Source of the DNA: Arthrobacter sp. OVS8
GTDB taxonomy: Bacteria > Actinomycetota > Actinomycetes > Actinomycetales > Micrococcaceae
Reading direction: 5' to 3'
Length of the DNA stretch: 64,000 nt
Assembly: GCA_028370155.1 (NCBI GenBank)
Contig: CP116670.1
Span: 4,111,014 to 4,175,013, forward strand
Shown here: piece after piece, positions 1 to 10,177 of the stretch
Position numbering within the stretch: position 1 is the stretch's first letter
How the letters are laid out: every line of letters begins with the position of its first letter
Position numbers and translations under genes: made by a program
Notes under the pieces: model-generated
Seen by the model: only the letters and a program-made list of their open reading frames with translations
What the model was told of the DNA's origin: nothing
Databases searched by the model: none

Positions 1-1855
1 AACGGACGTGTTCTTTCCCTGCGAGCTGGCAAGTTTCAGATCCGGTCTGCGCCGTTGTGATGTCCTTCGCGATCTTACGCAGTTCGGCGTCGGGTGCGGG
101 CGCAAGATGGTACTGGGTGACGTGGCGGCCGGAGATGGCGTAGGCCAGCGCCCCGCCATTGAACGGATTGACCCCGATGACGGCGTCTTCCGGAACAGTC
201 GAGCCAAGCCGGGACATCAGGGCGAATTCATCATTGGAAACCGCCCAGCCCGGGACGAATGAATACGTATCGTGGATTTTAGTGGACACTGCGGTCAGCC
301 CGGGATCATGGACGCGTCCCACCAGGGTGGAAAAGGCAAGGGCAAGAATGGCCGCCGATGCTACGGCGTACAGGCTTCCGGATCCCCGGAACTGCGGCAG
401 GCCAAGACGCCGGCCGGCCGATCGCCGCTCGGCCATGCGCCCAAGCCAGCCCCTGACCGCTGACACCAGGCCGTCAGCGCCGACGCTGGCGAGAACGATC
501 ATAAACAGGGGCACCAAAGCCGCGAGCCGGTAGGGGTCCTGGTACCAGCTGCCGGTGGTGAAGTGCCGGAAGCGGCCCTGATACATAAACACCGCGACGA
601 TGTAGAGGGCGGCGGCGATCAGCGCACAGGCGATCATCCAACCACCACGCCGCCGCACGATGATGGTGACGATTCCCAGGAGGGCCGCTACGGAGGCGAC
701 CATTGTCGCGCTGCCGCCAAGGAGCGTGCCCGTCGCCACGTCTTCCACCGCCTGGGCCAGCGTCCGGCTGGGTTTCCAGTTGTCAAAACTGAGGAGCAAG
801 GCCTGCCAGACGACGAGGAAGGCTGCAGCCGCGGCGAACCCCCAGAGGACCACGAATCCGATTGCCCGGGCGCCCGCTTTCGCGCGGATGCGGGCGCGGA
901 GCTGGGTGAACCAGGCGCCTGCTATGAGCGGGACGGAGAATGCCAGGAGCGCCGTGACACCGTTGGGCTGCGACAGGAACAACGCCGCAACCGCAATGAG
1001 CAGGAAGGACCACAGGCTGACGTTGTCCATGAATCGTTCGCGCCCGGCATTGAACAGCCCCACGAGCACCAGCAGCGCCAGCGGCAGCAGGCTGTAGGCA
1101 AGCGTGTTGGGATACAGCGGGCCCCACTGGAGCAATTGCAGCGGGAACATCCAGAAACCGCCGCTCAGGGCACCGGCAAAAACAAGCGGCAGAACGCGGG
1201 GGCCGACGATGCCCCGGACCAGCATGATGCAGGCGAAGGGCCACAAGATCACGCTGACAGCCACGATCACGGCGTTCTGGCTGACGATGACGTCGTTGCT
1301 GGTCAATTGGGAAACAAGGGCAGCCAGGGAATGCCACACGGAGGGGTAGATGGCGATCCCGGCATCCGGGTTGAGCATCCGGCCCAACGTCAGCGAGGAC
1401 GCGTTCCCGGTTTCGAGGATGTACCGGATCGCGTTGAGGTGAAAAATGTTGTCATACACCTGGGCGAAGTTTCCCGGCTTGCCAATGGCCGGCCACAAGC
1501 GGCTGACGATGAGGGCTGAGCCCGCAGCCATGCCGCCCAGGATTGCCGCCCACTGGACGACGGGCGCCGCCGAGGCAGGCGCGACTGCTGCAACCCGGCC
1601 CCTGAAGAACCGCCGAAGCAGCAATGCCAGGCCAGTGCACACGGCTGTCACCAGCACGTAGCTGAGAATCCCCCAGTCCAGCCGGAGCAGGCCTCCCACG
1701 ACGCCGGCAAGCCCGATGAGCCCGCAGGACGCCAGGGGTGCCATCGCCGCGGAGGCGAAGCCCTTGGTGCCGAGTGCCCGCGCAAGTATGAGCCCGGGAA
1801 GGAAGAGCAAGAGTGCGGCCACGGCGATAGCGGGAAACGCCTGCCACCAGTTCAT
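1..1855 (-). CDS. Polytopic membrane protein, DUF6541-like; C-terminus beyond window
   Basis: At least 618 residues are visible and the gene runs off the left edge. It starts at ATG (1853-1855) with GGAG about 7 bases upstream. The N-terminus MNWWQAFPAIAVAALLLFLP begins a series of more than ten hydrophobic segments. A more soluble region near the visible end contains VGRVHDPGL and GVNPFNGGALAY. The overall look matches the large actinobacterial DUF6541 membrane proteins found in polysaccharide loci; this assignment is from memory of the family, not a search. It lies downstream of the glycosyltransferase gene and is probably co-transcribed. A GT-C type glycosyltransferase or a flippase-like role is possible but nothing here proves it. 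No frame break was found in it, unlike most neighbours. Confidence 0.6.
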   Translation of the reverse strand, partial: MNWWQAFPAIAVAALLLFLPGLILARALGTKGFASAAMAPLASCGLIGLAGVVGGLLRLDWGILSYVLVTAVCTGLALLLRRFFRGRVAAVAPASAAPVVQWAAILGGMAAGSALIVSRLWPAIGKPGNFAQVYDNIFHLNAIRYILETGNASSLTLGRMLNPDAGIAIYPSVWHSLAALVSQLTSNDVIVSQNAVIVAVSVILWPFACIMLVRGIVGPRVLPLVFAGALSGGFWMFPLQLLQWGPLYPNTLAYSLLPLALLVLVGLFNAGRERFMDNVSLWSFLLIAVAALFLSQPNGVTALLAFSVPLIAGAWFTQLRARIRAKAGARAIGFVVLWGFAAAAAFLVVWQALLLSFDNWKPSRTLAQAVEDVATGTLLGGSATMVASVAALLGIVTIIVRRRGGWMIACALIAAALYIVAVFMYQGRFRHFTTGSWYQDPYRLAALVPLFMIVLASVGADGLVSAVRGWLGRMAERRSAGRRLGLPQFRGSGSLYAVASAAILALAFSTLVGRVHDPGLTAVSTKIHDTYSFVPGWAVSNDEFALMSRLGSTVPEDAVIGVNPFNGGALAYAISGRHVTQYHLAPAPDAELRKIAKDITTAQTGSETCQLAGKEHVR

Positions 1856-1962
1856 TAATGCTCCTGCCCGTCCGAATTACCGACTCGAGTCTAGCAAGCC
1901 GGGCCGGTGCCCTTGAGCCCGGGGCCTCCGGCAGCGGGCGGCACGGCGGCGGGGTGCCGTCA

Positions 1963-3103
1963 TCAAGGCGCGGGGGCGGTGCCCTGAAAACGCCGGTCGC
2001 GGCCCGCAGTCTCTCGCTGACGTAATGGCGAATGATCGAATCGCCTGACAGCGAGTCCTGCATCCGTGGGGTGAGCAGCTCCCCGCTCCTGCCGGAAGCC
2101 CGGTATTCCGCCGCCAGGACCCGCAGGTGCCGAAGGTCGTCGGCCGAGCCGGCCGCCTGGATAAGGGTGGCGTCGCGCCGGCTGATGCTGGGAATGGACC
2201 CGCCGGCCAGGGACAGGACCCTTGCAGCCAGCCCGCGCCAGTACAGGCTTTCCTCGGGATCCCACAACGGGGCACGGCTGGGGAGTCGGGAGCGTCTGCG
2301 CGCCGGAGCAAGGCCCCGATGCCGTGCACCCTCAGGATCTTGTGGACGATGGCGCGCCGTTCCGCCGTCGACGCCTGCTGCAGCCAGTCGGCGCCAAGCA
2401 GGTGTTCCAGCCACGCGAACTCCTGCCGTAGCGGCCGGATGGAACTTGTCACGCGGGCCGGCCCGGAGTCATCGGTCTGCCGGTAGGCCGGTGCGCCGTA
2501 CGGGTAGCAGATGGCACCGGAGCGGAACCACAGCCGCAGGGTTGGTTCAATGTCTTCGCCGGTCGGGACGCCTTCGGTGTAGCTGAACCCAAGGGCGAGC
2601 AGGCTCTCGCGGCGCAACAGGCCGTAGGGCACACTGCGGTATGCCAGTCCGTCGCGGAGGGTGGAGGACCCGGGGCTTCGACGGCCTGATTCGCGGCGAC
2701 GGCAGAATGTTCCCCGCAGGGGTCCGCAGCGGTGCGATCACGGCCGCGGCAGTATGCGCCTGGGCGACCTCCCACCATGCCAGCAGCGAACCGGGTTCCA
2801 GGTAGTCATCCGAGTCGAGGAAGCTAAGGTAGGTCGCGCCGCTGCGGCTGAGGGCGTAGTTGCGGGGGCGGCCGGTGACGCCACGCCGTCGGAATGGCTG
2901 AGATAGGTGACGCCGTCGACGCCGGTTTGAAACCCGGGGCCGGACACGCTGTCCGCGGCAAGGTTATGCAGCACCACCGTCACGTGCAGATCGACACCGC
3001 GGGCGGCCAGCGCAGCGCGCTGGTCAAGGACGGACGCTATTCCGCGCGCTACCGGCCGCGCCGGGTCATGGACCGGGACGACGACTTCGATGCTTTGGGT
3101 CAT
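1963..3103 (-). CDS. Family 2 glycosyltransferase (several frame breaks)
   Basis: Begins MTQSIEVVVPVHDPARPVAR, a GT2 GT-A fold start, from ATG at 3101-3103 with AGGAG upstream. A DxD-like motif follows in FLDSDDYLEPGSLLAWW, and later TGEDIEPTLRLWFRSG. The product would transfer a nucleotide-activated sugar in the cytoplasm, probably to a surface glycan. The frame changes near 2870, 2650 and 2290, and probably again before the end; the first break fits one missing G in GTGGC/GTCACC. The end is uncertain: a stop at 1963 fits one further missing base, and 1877 fits two. Divergent from the next glycosyltransferase with about 55 bp between start codons. Confidence 0.65.
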
Positions 3104-3158
3104 GGACTACAAACTCCTGAGCGAGGGTATTTGGGGAGTCCCGCGATAACCTTACTGG

Positions 3159-4230
3159 GTGCAAAACGAAACTCGGGATTCCGTCCACCCCGCCCGGGGA
3201 ACGTCCCCCGCTGTCCGAAGCACGGAGGCTGGGAAGACATCCGATCCCCGGGTACTGCAATTCAACGACTGCGCTTTTGTGGCCCGGAACATGGTCCGGG
3301 CGGCCGCCCGGGCCGGCAAGAAATGGGACTACTTGCCGCCGGAGCAGGTGCGCCCCATGACGGCCGCGCCCGCCAACCCGGTCCTGGCCCGGGCACGCTT
3401 TGTTCCGTACGTTGCCCGGAGGGCGGCAAAGCTGTGGACGGCGGATGTTGTCCACGTCCACTACGCCACCAGCGCGCGGTTGCTCCGCGAACGGGGATGC
3501 CGAAGCGCCCCTACGCCCTCACGCTGCACGGTACCGACATCCGCAAACAGTGGGCCGACCCCCACTTCCACGATGAGATCCAGCGCGCCATCGACGGCGC
3601 CGCACACGTTTTCTATGCGAACAATGACACCGCCGAAAACGCGGTGGCCGCACGGCCGGATGCCGAGTTCCTGCCTGCGCTGGTCGACGCGGCCAGCCTT
3701 CCCGCCTGGAAGCCGGACGCACGCCCGAACATCCTGTTCGTCTCGCGCTGGGACGAGGACAAAGGGATGGAGCGGCAGCTGAGCCTCGCCCGCCAGCTCC
3801 GGCGGGCCGTCGGTCCGGACGTGAGAATCCTCGGACTGAACTGGGGACCGGGTGCCGGGCGCGCGGCCGAGGCCGGCGTGACGCTGCTGGACCGCATGTC
3901 GCAGGAGGAATACCACCGTGTGATGTCCGGTGCGCATGTCGCCGTCGGCCAGGCCACCAACAACTTCGCCACCAGCGAGTTCGAGGCCCTTTGTATGGGG
4001 CTGCCGCTCGCCGCAGTGGGGACACGCCTCTCCCGGCCGGACGACGGCTCGACGCCCCCGGTCCTGGAGGGAACAGAGGACGACGTCGTGGCGCAGGTCC
4101 TCGAGGCGCTCAAGGACCCCGGGCTTGTGCGAACACGCTGGGCGGGTCAGCGTGGGCGCTGCCCCGCTACGACGCGGCAGCCTACGTGGACCGCCTGGAG
4201 AATCTCTACCGGCGGATCGCGAGCTGCTGA
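3159..4230 (+). CDS. Glycosyltransferase family 4-like, copy A
   Basis: A 357-residue protein after correcting two missing bases (near 3497, where G5 reads as G4, and near 4130). Segments in order: RVLQFNDCAFVARNMVRAA, VVHVHYATSARLL, RPYALTLHGTDIRKQWADP, then the nucleotide-sugar half NILFVSRWDEDKGMER and TSEFEALCMGLPLAA, where the conserved E of GT-B retaining enzymes is seen. Residues such as LTLHGTDIR and ARPDAEFLP are shared with the gene at 6261-7240, so these are paralogues. The start is taken at GTG 3159; a later start is possible. A cytoplasmic role in building a surface glycan is inferred from family and neighbours. Confidence 0.7.
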
Positions 4231-4273
4231 GGAATCCGCCCAGCGGATGGAGCGGCGCCAACGCCACGGACGC

Positions 4274-6150
4274 TTACAGCGCGCGTGCCTCCGGGCGTGC
4301 CGACTCCCCGGCGGCGGGGAGCCCACAGCCGGGTCGTGGAGACCCGCGAGAGCGGCCTGCTGGGCGAAGTCGGGATTGGCGCGGATGACTTCCTCGAAAG
4401 TTCCCTGGGTAATCACGCTGCCGTCCTTCATAAAACAGATCCGGTCGTTGTTCCGGACGGTGGAGAGACGGTGTGCCACCGAAATGACCGTGATTTCACC
4501 GTGCAGTTCGCTGATCGCGTTCGCAACCGCGGCTTCCGTGGACGTGTCCAGTGCACTGGTGGCCTCGTCGAGCACCAGCACCAGGGGGTCCATATACAGT
4601 GCACGGGCGATGCCCAGGCGCTGGCGCTGACCGCCGGACAATGCCAGGCCCCGCTCGCCCACCCGGCCATGGACTCCGCCGGCGCGGGCATCGATGGTCT
4701 CGAGGAGCTGGGCGCGTTCCAGCGCGGTCCGGACGCGCTCTTCGTCGATGTCGCCGCCCCAGCTCAGCGCCACATTCTGGGCAACGGAGCCGTCGAAAAT
4801 CGCCACGTCCTGGGGTACGTAGCCCACCCGTTTGCGCCAGTCAGCCAGCACTTCCTCGAGCGGCACGCCGTCGAGCGTCATGCTGCCCTTCGACGGGGTC
4901 AACAAACCGAGGAAGATGTCGATCAGGGTCGATTTGCCGGCTCCGGACTGCCCCACGATGCCCACGGACGAGCCGATGGGCAGACTGAGATTGATGTTGG
5001 TGACGGCCGGGGTTTCGGCACCCGGGTAGGTGAACTCAACATCCTTCAGCTCAAGCAGCTTCGGTTCGTTGGTGATCGGAGTCTTACCGAGTTTCTCGGC
5101 GTTCTCCCGCAGCACCGCGGCATCTTTGATGTCGCGCATCACAGTCTCGGTATAGGGGAGGGTCGACTGGACCAGGGTCAGCTGTCCCTGGACCGTGGTC
5201 AGGGCGGGCACCAGTTTGAAGCCCGCGAGGCCGAAGATGGCCACGGACGACATCGCGGCTTCCATGCCGCCGATCATGAAGCCGACCGCGCCGATCAGCA
5301 AAAAGCCGCCGATCAGGGCCATGTCGATGACGAACTTGGGGACCGCGCTCATGAACCGGATATTCGACCGTGACCGGGCGGCCCGTTCACGGCTGTGCAG
5401 GACGATGTTGCCGACTTCCTGAGCCTTGTCGCGGAGAGTAATTTCCTTGAGGGCAGCGAGCATTTCGGCCACGAGGGTGGACATGCGCATCGCGGCATCG
5501 CGGTTCACCCGTCCGGCCTCATACGACTTCTTGGAGAGCCACAAGTACAGGAACGCGGCGATGATGCCCAGGTAGATGACCGTCACCAGAGCGGTCTGCC
5601 ACGACGCGACGACCAGGACGATCAGGACGGATACGAAGGTCAGGGCCTGTGCCGGAAGCGTCACCGCAGGGAAGAGGACGCCCGAGACGGTGTTCGCGAT
5701 TCCGACGTCGATCATCCGGACGAGCTCCGTGGTGGAGCGCTTCATCCGTTCCGTCCAGGGGGCGCGGATGTAGCTCTGGAAGAGAATGGAGCCAATCTCC
5801 AGCTCATAGTCCGCGAACTTGCGGGTGGACACCCACTGGAGCCAGATGTTCAGCACGGATTTCAGGATCATCACCAGGGCCGATCCGACCAGGATCAGCA
5901 GGCTGAACTCCTGGGTGACGTCGCCGAAGACCGGCAGGGTCATCGTTCCGCCCTTGAGGATCTGATTCAGGACAAGCGCAAAAACGCCCAGGGCTGCCGC
6001 GTCGAGGAGCGAAAGTACCGCCGAGAGCACACCAAAGAGCAGTAGGAACCGCCTGGCGTTGGCGGGCAGGAGAGGCAGCAGCTCGCGCATCGTGCGGCGC
6101 AGGTGTTTCAAGGAGTACTCCAAGACGGCGGTGGGAAGAATCCATCCCAT
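4274..6150 (-). CDS. ABC transporter, fused permease-ATPase (glycan/lipid exporter type)
   Basis: Six-helix exporter domain (about residues 20-330; LLLFGVLSAVLSLLDAAALG, then paired helices to VGFMIGG) followed by a nucleotide-binding domain: Walker A GQSGAGKST, signature LSGGQRQR, Walker B VLVLDEATSALD, H-loop AHRLS. The half-transporter layout resembles the MsbA/PglK class that flips lipid-linked oligosaccharides, which fits the glycosyltransferases on both sides. As written the frame stays open to 4147, antisense to the neighbouring gene. One missing C near 4315 would instead end the protein ...AAGESARPEARAL at TAA 4274-4276, giving 625 residues, and I annotate that end. Start at ATG 6150; MRELLPLL slightly downstream is an alternative. 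Confidence 0.85.
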
Positions 6151-6260
6151 ACTACGCGGGGTGCCGCCGCGGCCCCGTTCCCCTCAGGCACGCGAGCGTA
6201 GTCAAACCGTAGTGGATCCGCCGCAGGAGGGGCCTGACGGGCCACCCGCGGCCAAATGAG

Positions 6261-7240
6261 ATGATGGACATCATGAGTCAGAAGATCCGAGTCACCCAAC
6301 TGTTCGACTGCGCCGACGTCGCGAAAACGCTCGTGGCCGAAGGCCGCAGGCAGGGCCAGCCGTGGAGGCTCATCCAGGGACCCTGGACGCGCGGCGGGGG
6401 CAAGGCCGCCTACTACCGGTTCCGGGCCGAACAGCTTCTGGCGTACCCGGGAACCAGCATGTGGCACGTGAACATGGGCGGGCGTGCGGTCTGGGCGCGG
6501 GGCGCCCTGTCCCGGCCCTACGCGTTGACCCTGCACGGCACCGACATCAGGGAAAACTACTGGCAGGACCAGCACCACCAGGCGATGAAAGCCGATATCG
6601 ACGGCGCGGGCCACGTCTGGTACGCCACCCCGGACCTGCGCGAGAAGGCCGAGCGTGCCCGGCCGGACGCGGAGTACCTGCCGATCCCCGTCAACATGGC
6701 GGAGCTGCCGGCGTGGGTTCCGGCGCCCCGGCCGCGGGTCATTTTCCCGTCCCGCTGGGATGCCTCCAAGGGAGGGGACACGCTGCTGCAGGTCGCGGCC
6801 GACGTCGTCGCCGCCGTCGGGGGCCCGAACGGGGCGGACATCGTCGGCCTGGATTGGGGCGACCGGGCGGCCGAGGCTGCGGAGCTGGGCGTCAGGCTCA
6901 TTCCCAAGATGCCCAAGCAGCAGTTTTTGCAGGAACTCGCCCAGGCGCATGTGGCGGTGGGGCAGGTGGCGGCATCCTGGCCACGAGTGAGCTGGAGGCC
7001 ATGGGGATCGGTGTTCCGACGATTTTCGCCGACCAGGTGGACGGCTACAGCGAGGATCTGGCCACGATCAGTGTCAGCCGTTCCGACGTCGGGCAGGCGG
7101 CGCGGGAGGCCCTGGCCGATCCCGTGACGACATCGCAGAAGCTGCAGGGTCCGGAATATATCCGGGTCCACCACGGAGCCACGGGCATGATCCCGACCCT
7201 CGAGGCGGGCTACGCCAAAGTGCTGGGCAGGTCCGCATGA
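6261..7240 (+). CDS. Glycosyltransferase family 4-like, copy B
   Basis: A 326-residue protein with one break near 6970, where GCGGC should read GCGGGC. Contains QKIRVTQLFDCADVAKTL, SRPYALTLHGTDIREN, ARPDAEYLPIPVNMAELPAW, VIFPSRWDASKGGDTLL and LATSELEAMGIGVPTIFAD. Clearly paralogous to the gene at 3159-4230 but with its own acceptor half. The start could be ATG 6261 or the in-frame ATG 6273, which gives MSQKIRVTQ; no strong RBS separates them. The stop overlaps the next start by ATGA, so it is translationally coupled to the following glycosyltransferase. Function: sugar transfer in surface glycan assembly, inferred. Confidence 0.7.
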
Positions 7241-8572
7241 GCAAGCCGCACCTGCTGTACATCGCATTCGCATTTCCGCCGAGCACCGCCTCGTCCGTCT
7301 ACCGCTGCACGGCGGTGGCCAACGCCTTCGCCGAGGACGGCTGGGACGTCACGGCGCTGACCCTGGACAGCAACATCTGGTCCGAAATTTCCGGAGTTGA
7401 CCAGAAGCTGGCCGACTCTGTTGATCCCCGGATCCGCATCGTCCAGGTGGACGACGGCGGATCGGAGGAGCCTGCCCGCGGCGACCTTCGCCGGTTCTCC
7501 CGGCTGAGGATTGAAGCGCCCTACGTCTGGAAGGAAGTCATGCGCCGCCGGGGACGGAAGGACTTCCCGGAGGATTTCCATGGCGCGTGGCTGGCCCCCG
7601 CCAGCAAAGCGGCGCGGGATGTCCACGCCGACAAGCCGGTCGATCTGGTCATGGCGTCCGCAAGCCCCTACGTCGCGTTCGGGGTCGCCCGCTGCCTGGA
7701 GGGTGCCCTACATCATGGACTACCGCGATGCCTGGGCCTTCAACACCATCACGGGCGCGGAAGACTTCAACACGGCGAGCGGGCGCGGAAAACTGGAAGC
7801 GCAGTTCCTGGCCGAGGCCGCCGGTTCATGGTTCGTCAACGACCAGATCAGGGATGAATACGCCGCCAGGTACCCCGAATCCGCAGCGACGATGCGGGTG
7901 GTGCCCAACGGCTTCGACCCGCAGCCGGGACACGCCGCGCCCGGAATCCGGCAGACCCGGCACCCGCGCTTCGGGTATTTGGGAACCCTGCAGTACGTCA
8001 ACATGCCGATGGCCGAGTTCCTGCAGGGGTGGGGCATGGCGTTTCCCGCCCCCGAAGCCAGGGCCGAGGCAGTGTTCCGGGGCAAGCTCAGTGCTTCGGG
8101 AGCGGCCGGCGCCGAGATCCTTGAAACCTTCGGTTCCGCGTCGCAGAACGGCTTGACGTACGAGGGCCCGATTTCGAAGCGAGACGTAGCCCGCTTCTAC
8201 GGCTCCGTGGACGCGCTCCTGTTGTTGCTGTCCACCGGAAAGTTCGTGACCGGAGGCAAGACCGCCGAGTATCTGGCGACCGGGCTGCCGATCGTCTCGG
8301 TACACGATCTGGGCAACGCCGCCACCGAGCTGCTCCGCGACTACCCGTTGTGGTTTCCAGCCAAGGACCTCACTCCCGGGAGCATCGCCGCAGCCCTGCA
8401 GGAATGTGCCGACGCGCTGGCTCATCCGGACAGCGCCGCGTGGGATGCCGCCTGGGAATACGGCCAGCAGTTTGCCCGCAGCGCAATCCTGGCACCCGTC
8501 ATTTCCGATCTGCGCAACCTCGTGGGCCACACGGTCCAGCGGCCGCTGGCGGAAGAAAAGAGTAACCCCTAG
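7237..8572 (+). CDS. Glycosyltransferase, GT4/GT-B type
   Basis: About 444 residues. Starts MSKPHLLYIAFAFPPSTASS, typical of GT4 enzymes with a glycine/proline-rich first loop. Then VPYIMDYRDAWAFNT, RVVPNGFDP, FGYLGTLQYVNMPMAEFL and TGGKTAEYLATGLPIVSVHD (the K..EYLA..P donor-binding region). The frame changes near 7703. Here the arithmetic fits one extra G (CTGGAGGTGCCC giving RCLEVPYIMDYR) or two missing bases, so it may be the one insertion in the window. It overlaps the upstream gene by ATGA and is followed after 2 bases by the next start. Part of the glycan operon 6261-11265. Confidence 0.7.
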
Positions 8573-8574
8573 CT

Positions 8575-9068
8575 ATGAAACCGACCGGAAATCTCCGCCT
8601 GGGCATCGTTGTGGGCCGCAGCTCGCACCCTCAGGCCACGCTGGACAACCTCTGGAGCCGGGCTTTGGAGTCCGTTGAGCCAACGGACCGTCAGCTGAGC
8701 GTCACCGCCGCCTACGTTGCCGGCGCCGGTCCGGCGTTGGTGCCGTCCGCCCCGGACTGGAACTGGTGCCCGTGGTGCCGGCCGGGCCGGGGCGTCTCGA
8801 GGCAGTCCTCGGTGCCCTGTCCTGCAAAGGTGGTCCGCTCGGGATCGCGGGGAGGCTGGCCAGGGACAACTGGGAATCCCGTCAACTTGCCAAGGCCGTA
8901 GCTCGCAGTGCCGGGCTACAGACGGCGCTGCTTGCCGCCGATGTAGTGGTAGCCGCCGACGTCGCCGCAAACCGGGCGGTCTGGCAGCTCAGGCGCCGAA
9001 CGGCCGCCCCGCTGGTACATGGCCCGATTGCCATGATGCACGCCCTGCGCCGGATAGCGGAACGCTGA
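8575..9068 (+). CDS. Hypothetical protein in glycan operon
   Basis: A 164-residue protein after restoring one base near 8755. N-terminus MKPTGNLRLGIVVGRSSHPQ; C-terminal half LEAVLGALSCKGGPLGIAGR, ADVVVAADVAANRAVWQLRR and APLVHGPIAMMHALRRIAER. The alternation of hydrophobic strands with short helices suggests a Rossmann-like or truncated GT-B domain, but I do not recognise the family. It sits two bases after one glycosyltransferase and 41 bases before another, so co-expression is likely. A partner subunit or remnant of a glycosyltransferase is a guess. Confidence 0.5.
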
Positions 9069-9109
9069 GCCGCCCGGGTCAAAGGTGCCGTCTGTGGAAT
9101 ACTTGATGG

Positions 9110-9775
9110 GTGAGTCGCACTTGGATAGTCATACCTATGTACAACGAGGCCTCCGTCGTTGGCGGGGTGATCGACGGACTCCGGAAGGAATTTCCGCACG
9201 TCGTGTGCGTCGATGACGGAAGCAGCGACGGTTCGCAGGAAGTGGCCAGGCAGGCCGGCGCGGTGGTGGTCCAACACCCGGTCAACCTGGGCCAGGGCGC
9301 TGCCCTCCAGACGGGGTTCGAGTACGCGCTTCAGGATCCCGAACTCGACTGCATCGTAACGTTCGACGCCGACGGGCAGCACCGCGTTGAAGACGCCAAG
9401 GCCATGGCCGACCGCGTGCGGACCGGCGAAGCTGACCTCGTGCTCGGCTCACGGTTCCTCGACGGCCGCACGAAACTCTCCCCGGCCAAGCGGCTGGTGC
9501 TGCGGACCGCAGCGGTCCAGTCCCGCATGGCCACCGGAATGGCGCTCACCGACGCGCACAACGGGCTGCGCGCCATCGGGCCCGACGTCGCCCGCAAGAT
9601 CCACCTCACCCAGAACAGGATGGCGCACGCCTCCGAGTTGATCCACCAGGTGTCCGAGATCAGCCCTCGCTGGGTGGAACACCCCGTGGAGATCATCTAC
9701 ACCGATTACTCAAAGGCAAAAGGCCAGTCCTTGCTGAACTCCGTCAACATCATCGCTGACCTCCTGTTTAGGTGA
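9110..9775 (+). CDS. Family 2 glycosyltransferase, dolichol-phosphate-mannose-synthase-like
   Basis: Intact, 221 residues from GTG 9110. Motifs: VIPMYNEASVVGGVIDGL (nucleotide loop), VCVDDGSSDGS, the metal-binding TFDADGQH (DxD variant) and VLGSRFLDG. The C-terminal part TDAHNGLRAIGPD and HPVEIIYTDYSKAKGQS is typical of polyprenyl-phosphate sugar transferases of this clade. It likely loads a sugar on a lipid carrier at the inner face of the membrane. The downstream DUF2304 membrane protein starts 4 bases after its stop; GT2-DUF2304 pairs are common in actinobacteria and archaea, which supports a functional link. Confidence 0.85.
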   Translation: MSRTWIVIPMYNEASVVGGVIDGLRKEFPHVVCVDDGSSDGSQEVARQAGAVVVQHPVNLGQGAALQTGFEYALQDPELDCIVTFDADGQHRVEDAKAMADRVRTGEADLVLGSRFLDGRTKLSPAKRLVLRTAAVQSRMATGMALTDAHNGLRAIGPDVARKIHLTQNRMAHASELIHQVSEISPRWVEHPVEIIYTDYSKAKGQSLLNSVNIIADLLFR

Positions 9776-9779
9776 GAAA

Positions 9780-10177
9780 TTGCAAATCATCGTCCAAATA
9801 GTTCTCGTCCTTGCCGTCATCGTCGTCTCCCTGGCGCTTATGCGGGGCGGTTCAAATGCCCGGCACCTGGCCATCCGCCGGATCATGCTGGTGATCTTCG
9901 CGTGTGTGGCCGCCCTGTCGATTTTCTTCCCGGAGCTGCTCACCATGCTCGCCCGTTCCCTGGGAATCGGCCGCGGCACCGATCTGGTCCTTTACGGACT
10001 CGTCGTCAGCTTCATGGTCTTTATGGCCACGACCTACCAGCGCTTCCGGCACATGGAGACCACGCTGACGCAACTCTCCCGGCGGATCGCCATCGACGAG
10101 ACCCCCGGCCTTGGCTCAAGGATGCGCCGGGAACGTCGTCGACCGTGTTCTCGGAACGAGCACAGGAAACTGAATGA
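9780..10177 (+). CDS. DUF2304 small membrane protein
   Basis: Starts at TTG 9780 (MQIIVQIVLVLAVIVVSLAL) with GGTGAG upstream. Three hydrophobic helices (about 1-20, 33-52, 64-84) are followed by a short basic/coiled tail, as in DUF2304 proteins that accompany GT2 enzymes. As printed the frame runs on to 10229 inside the next gene. One missing base near 10120 gives 132 residues ending ...SSTVFSERAQETE with the stop in an ATGA overlap with the next start, which is the natural arrangement. Role: probably membrane partner of the preceding glycosyltransferase (inference). Confidence 0.7.

Noticed and set aside
4147..4273. C-terminal extension of the ABC transporter overlapping the glycosyltransferase on the other strand
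   Set aside because: The extra 40 residues are Arg/Pro-rich antisense; one missing C near 4315 restores a normal end at 4274.
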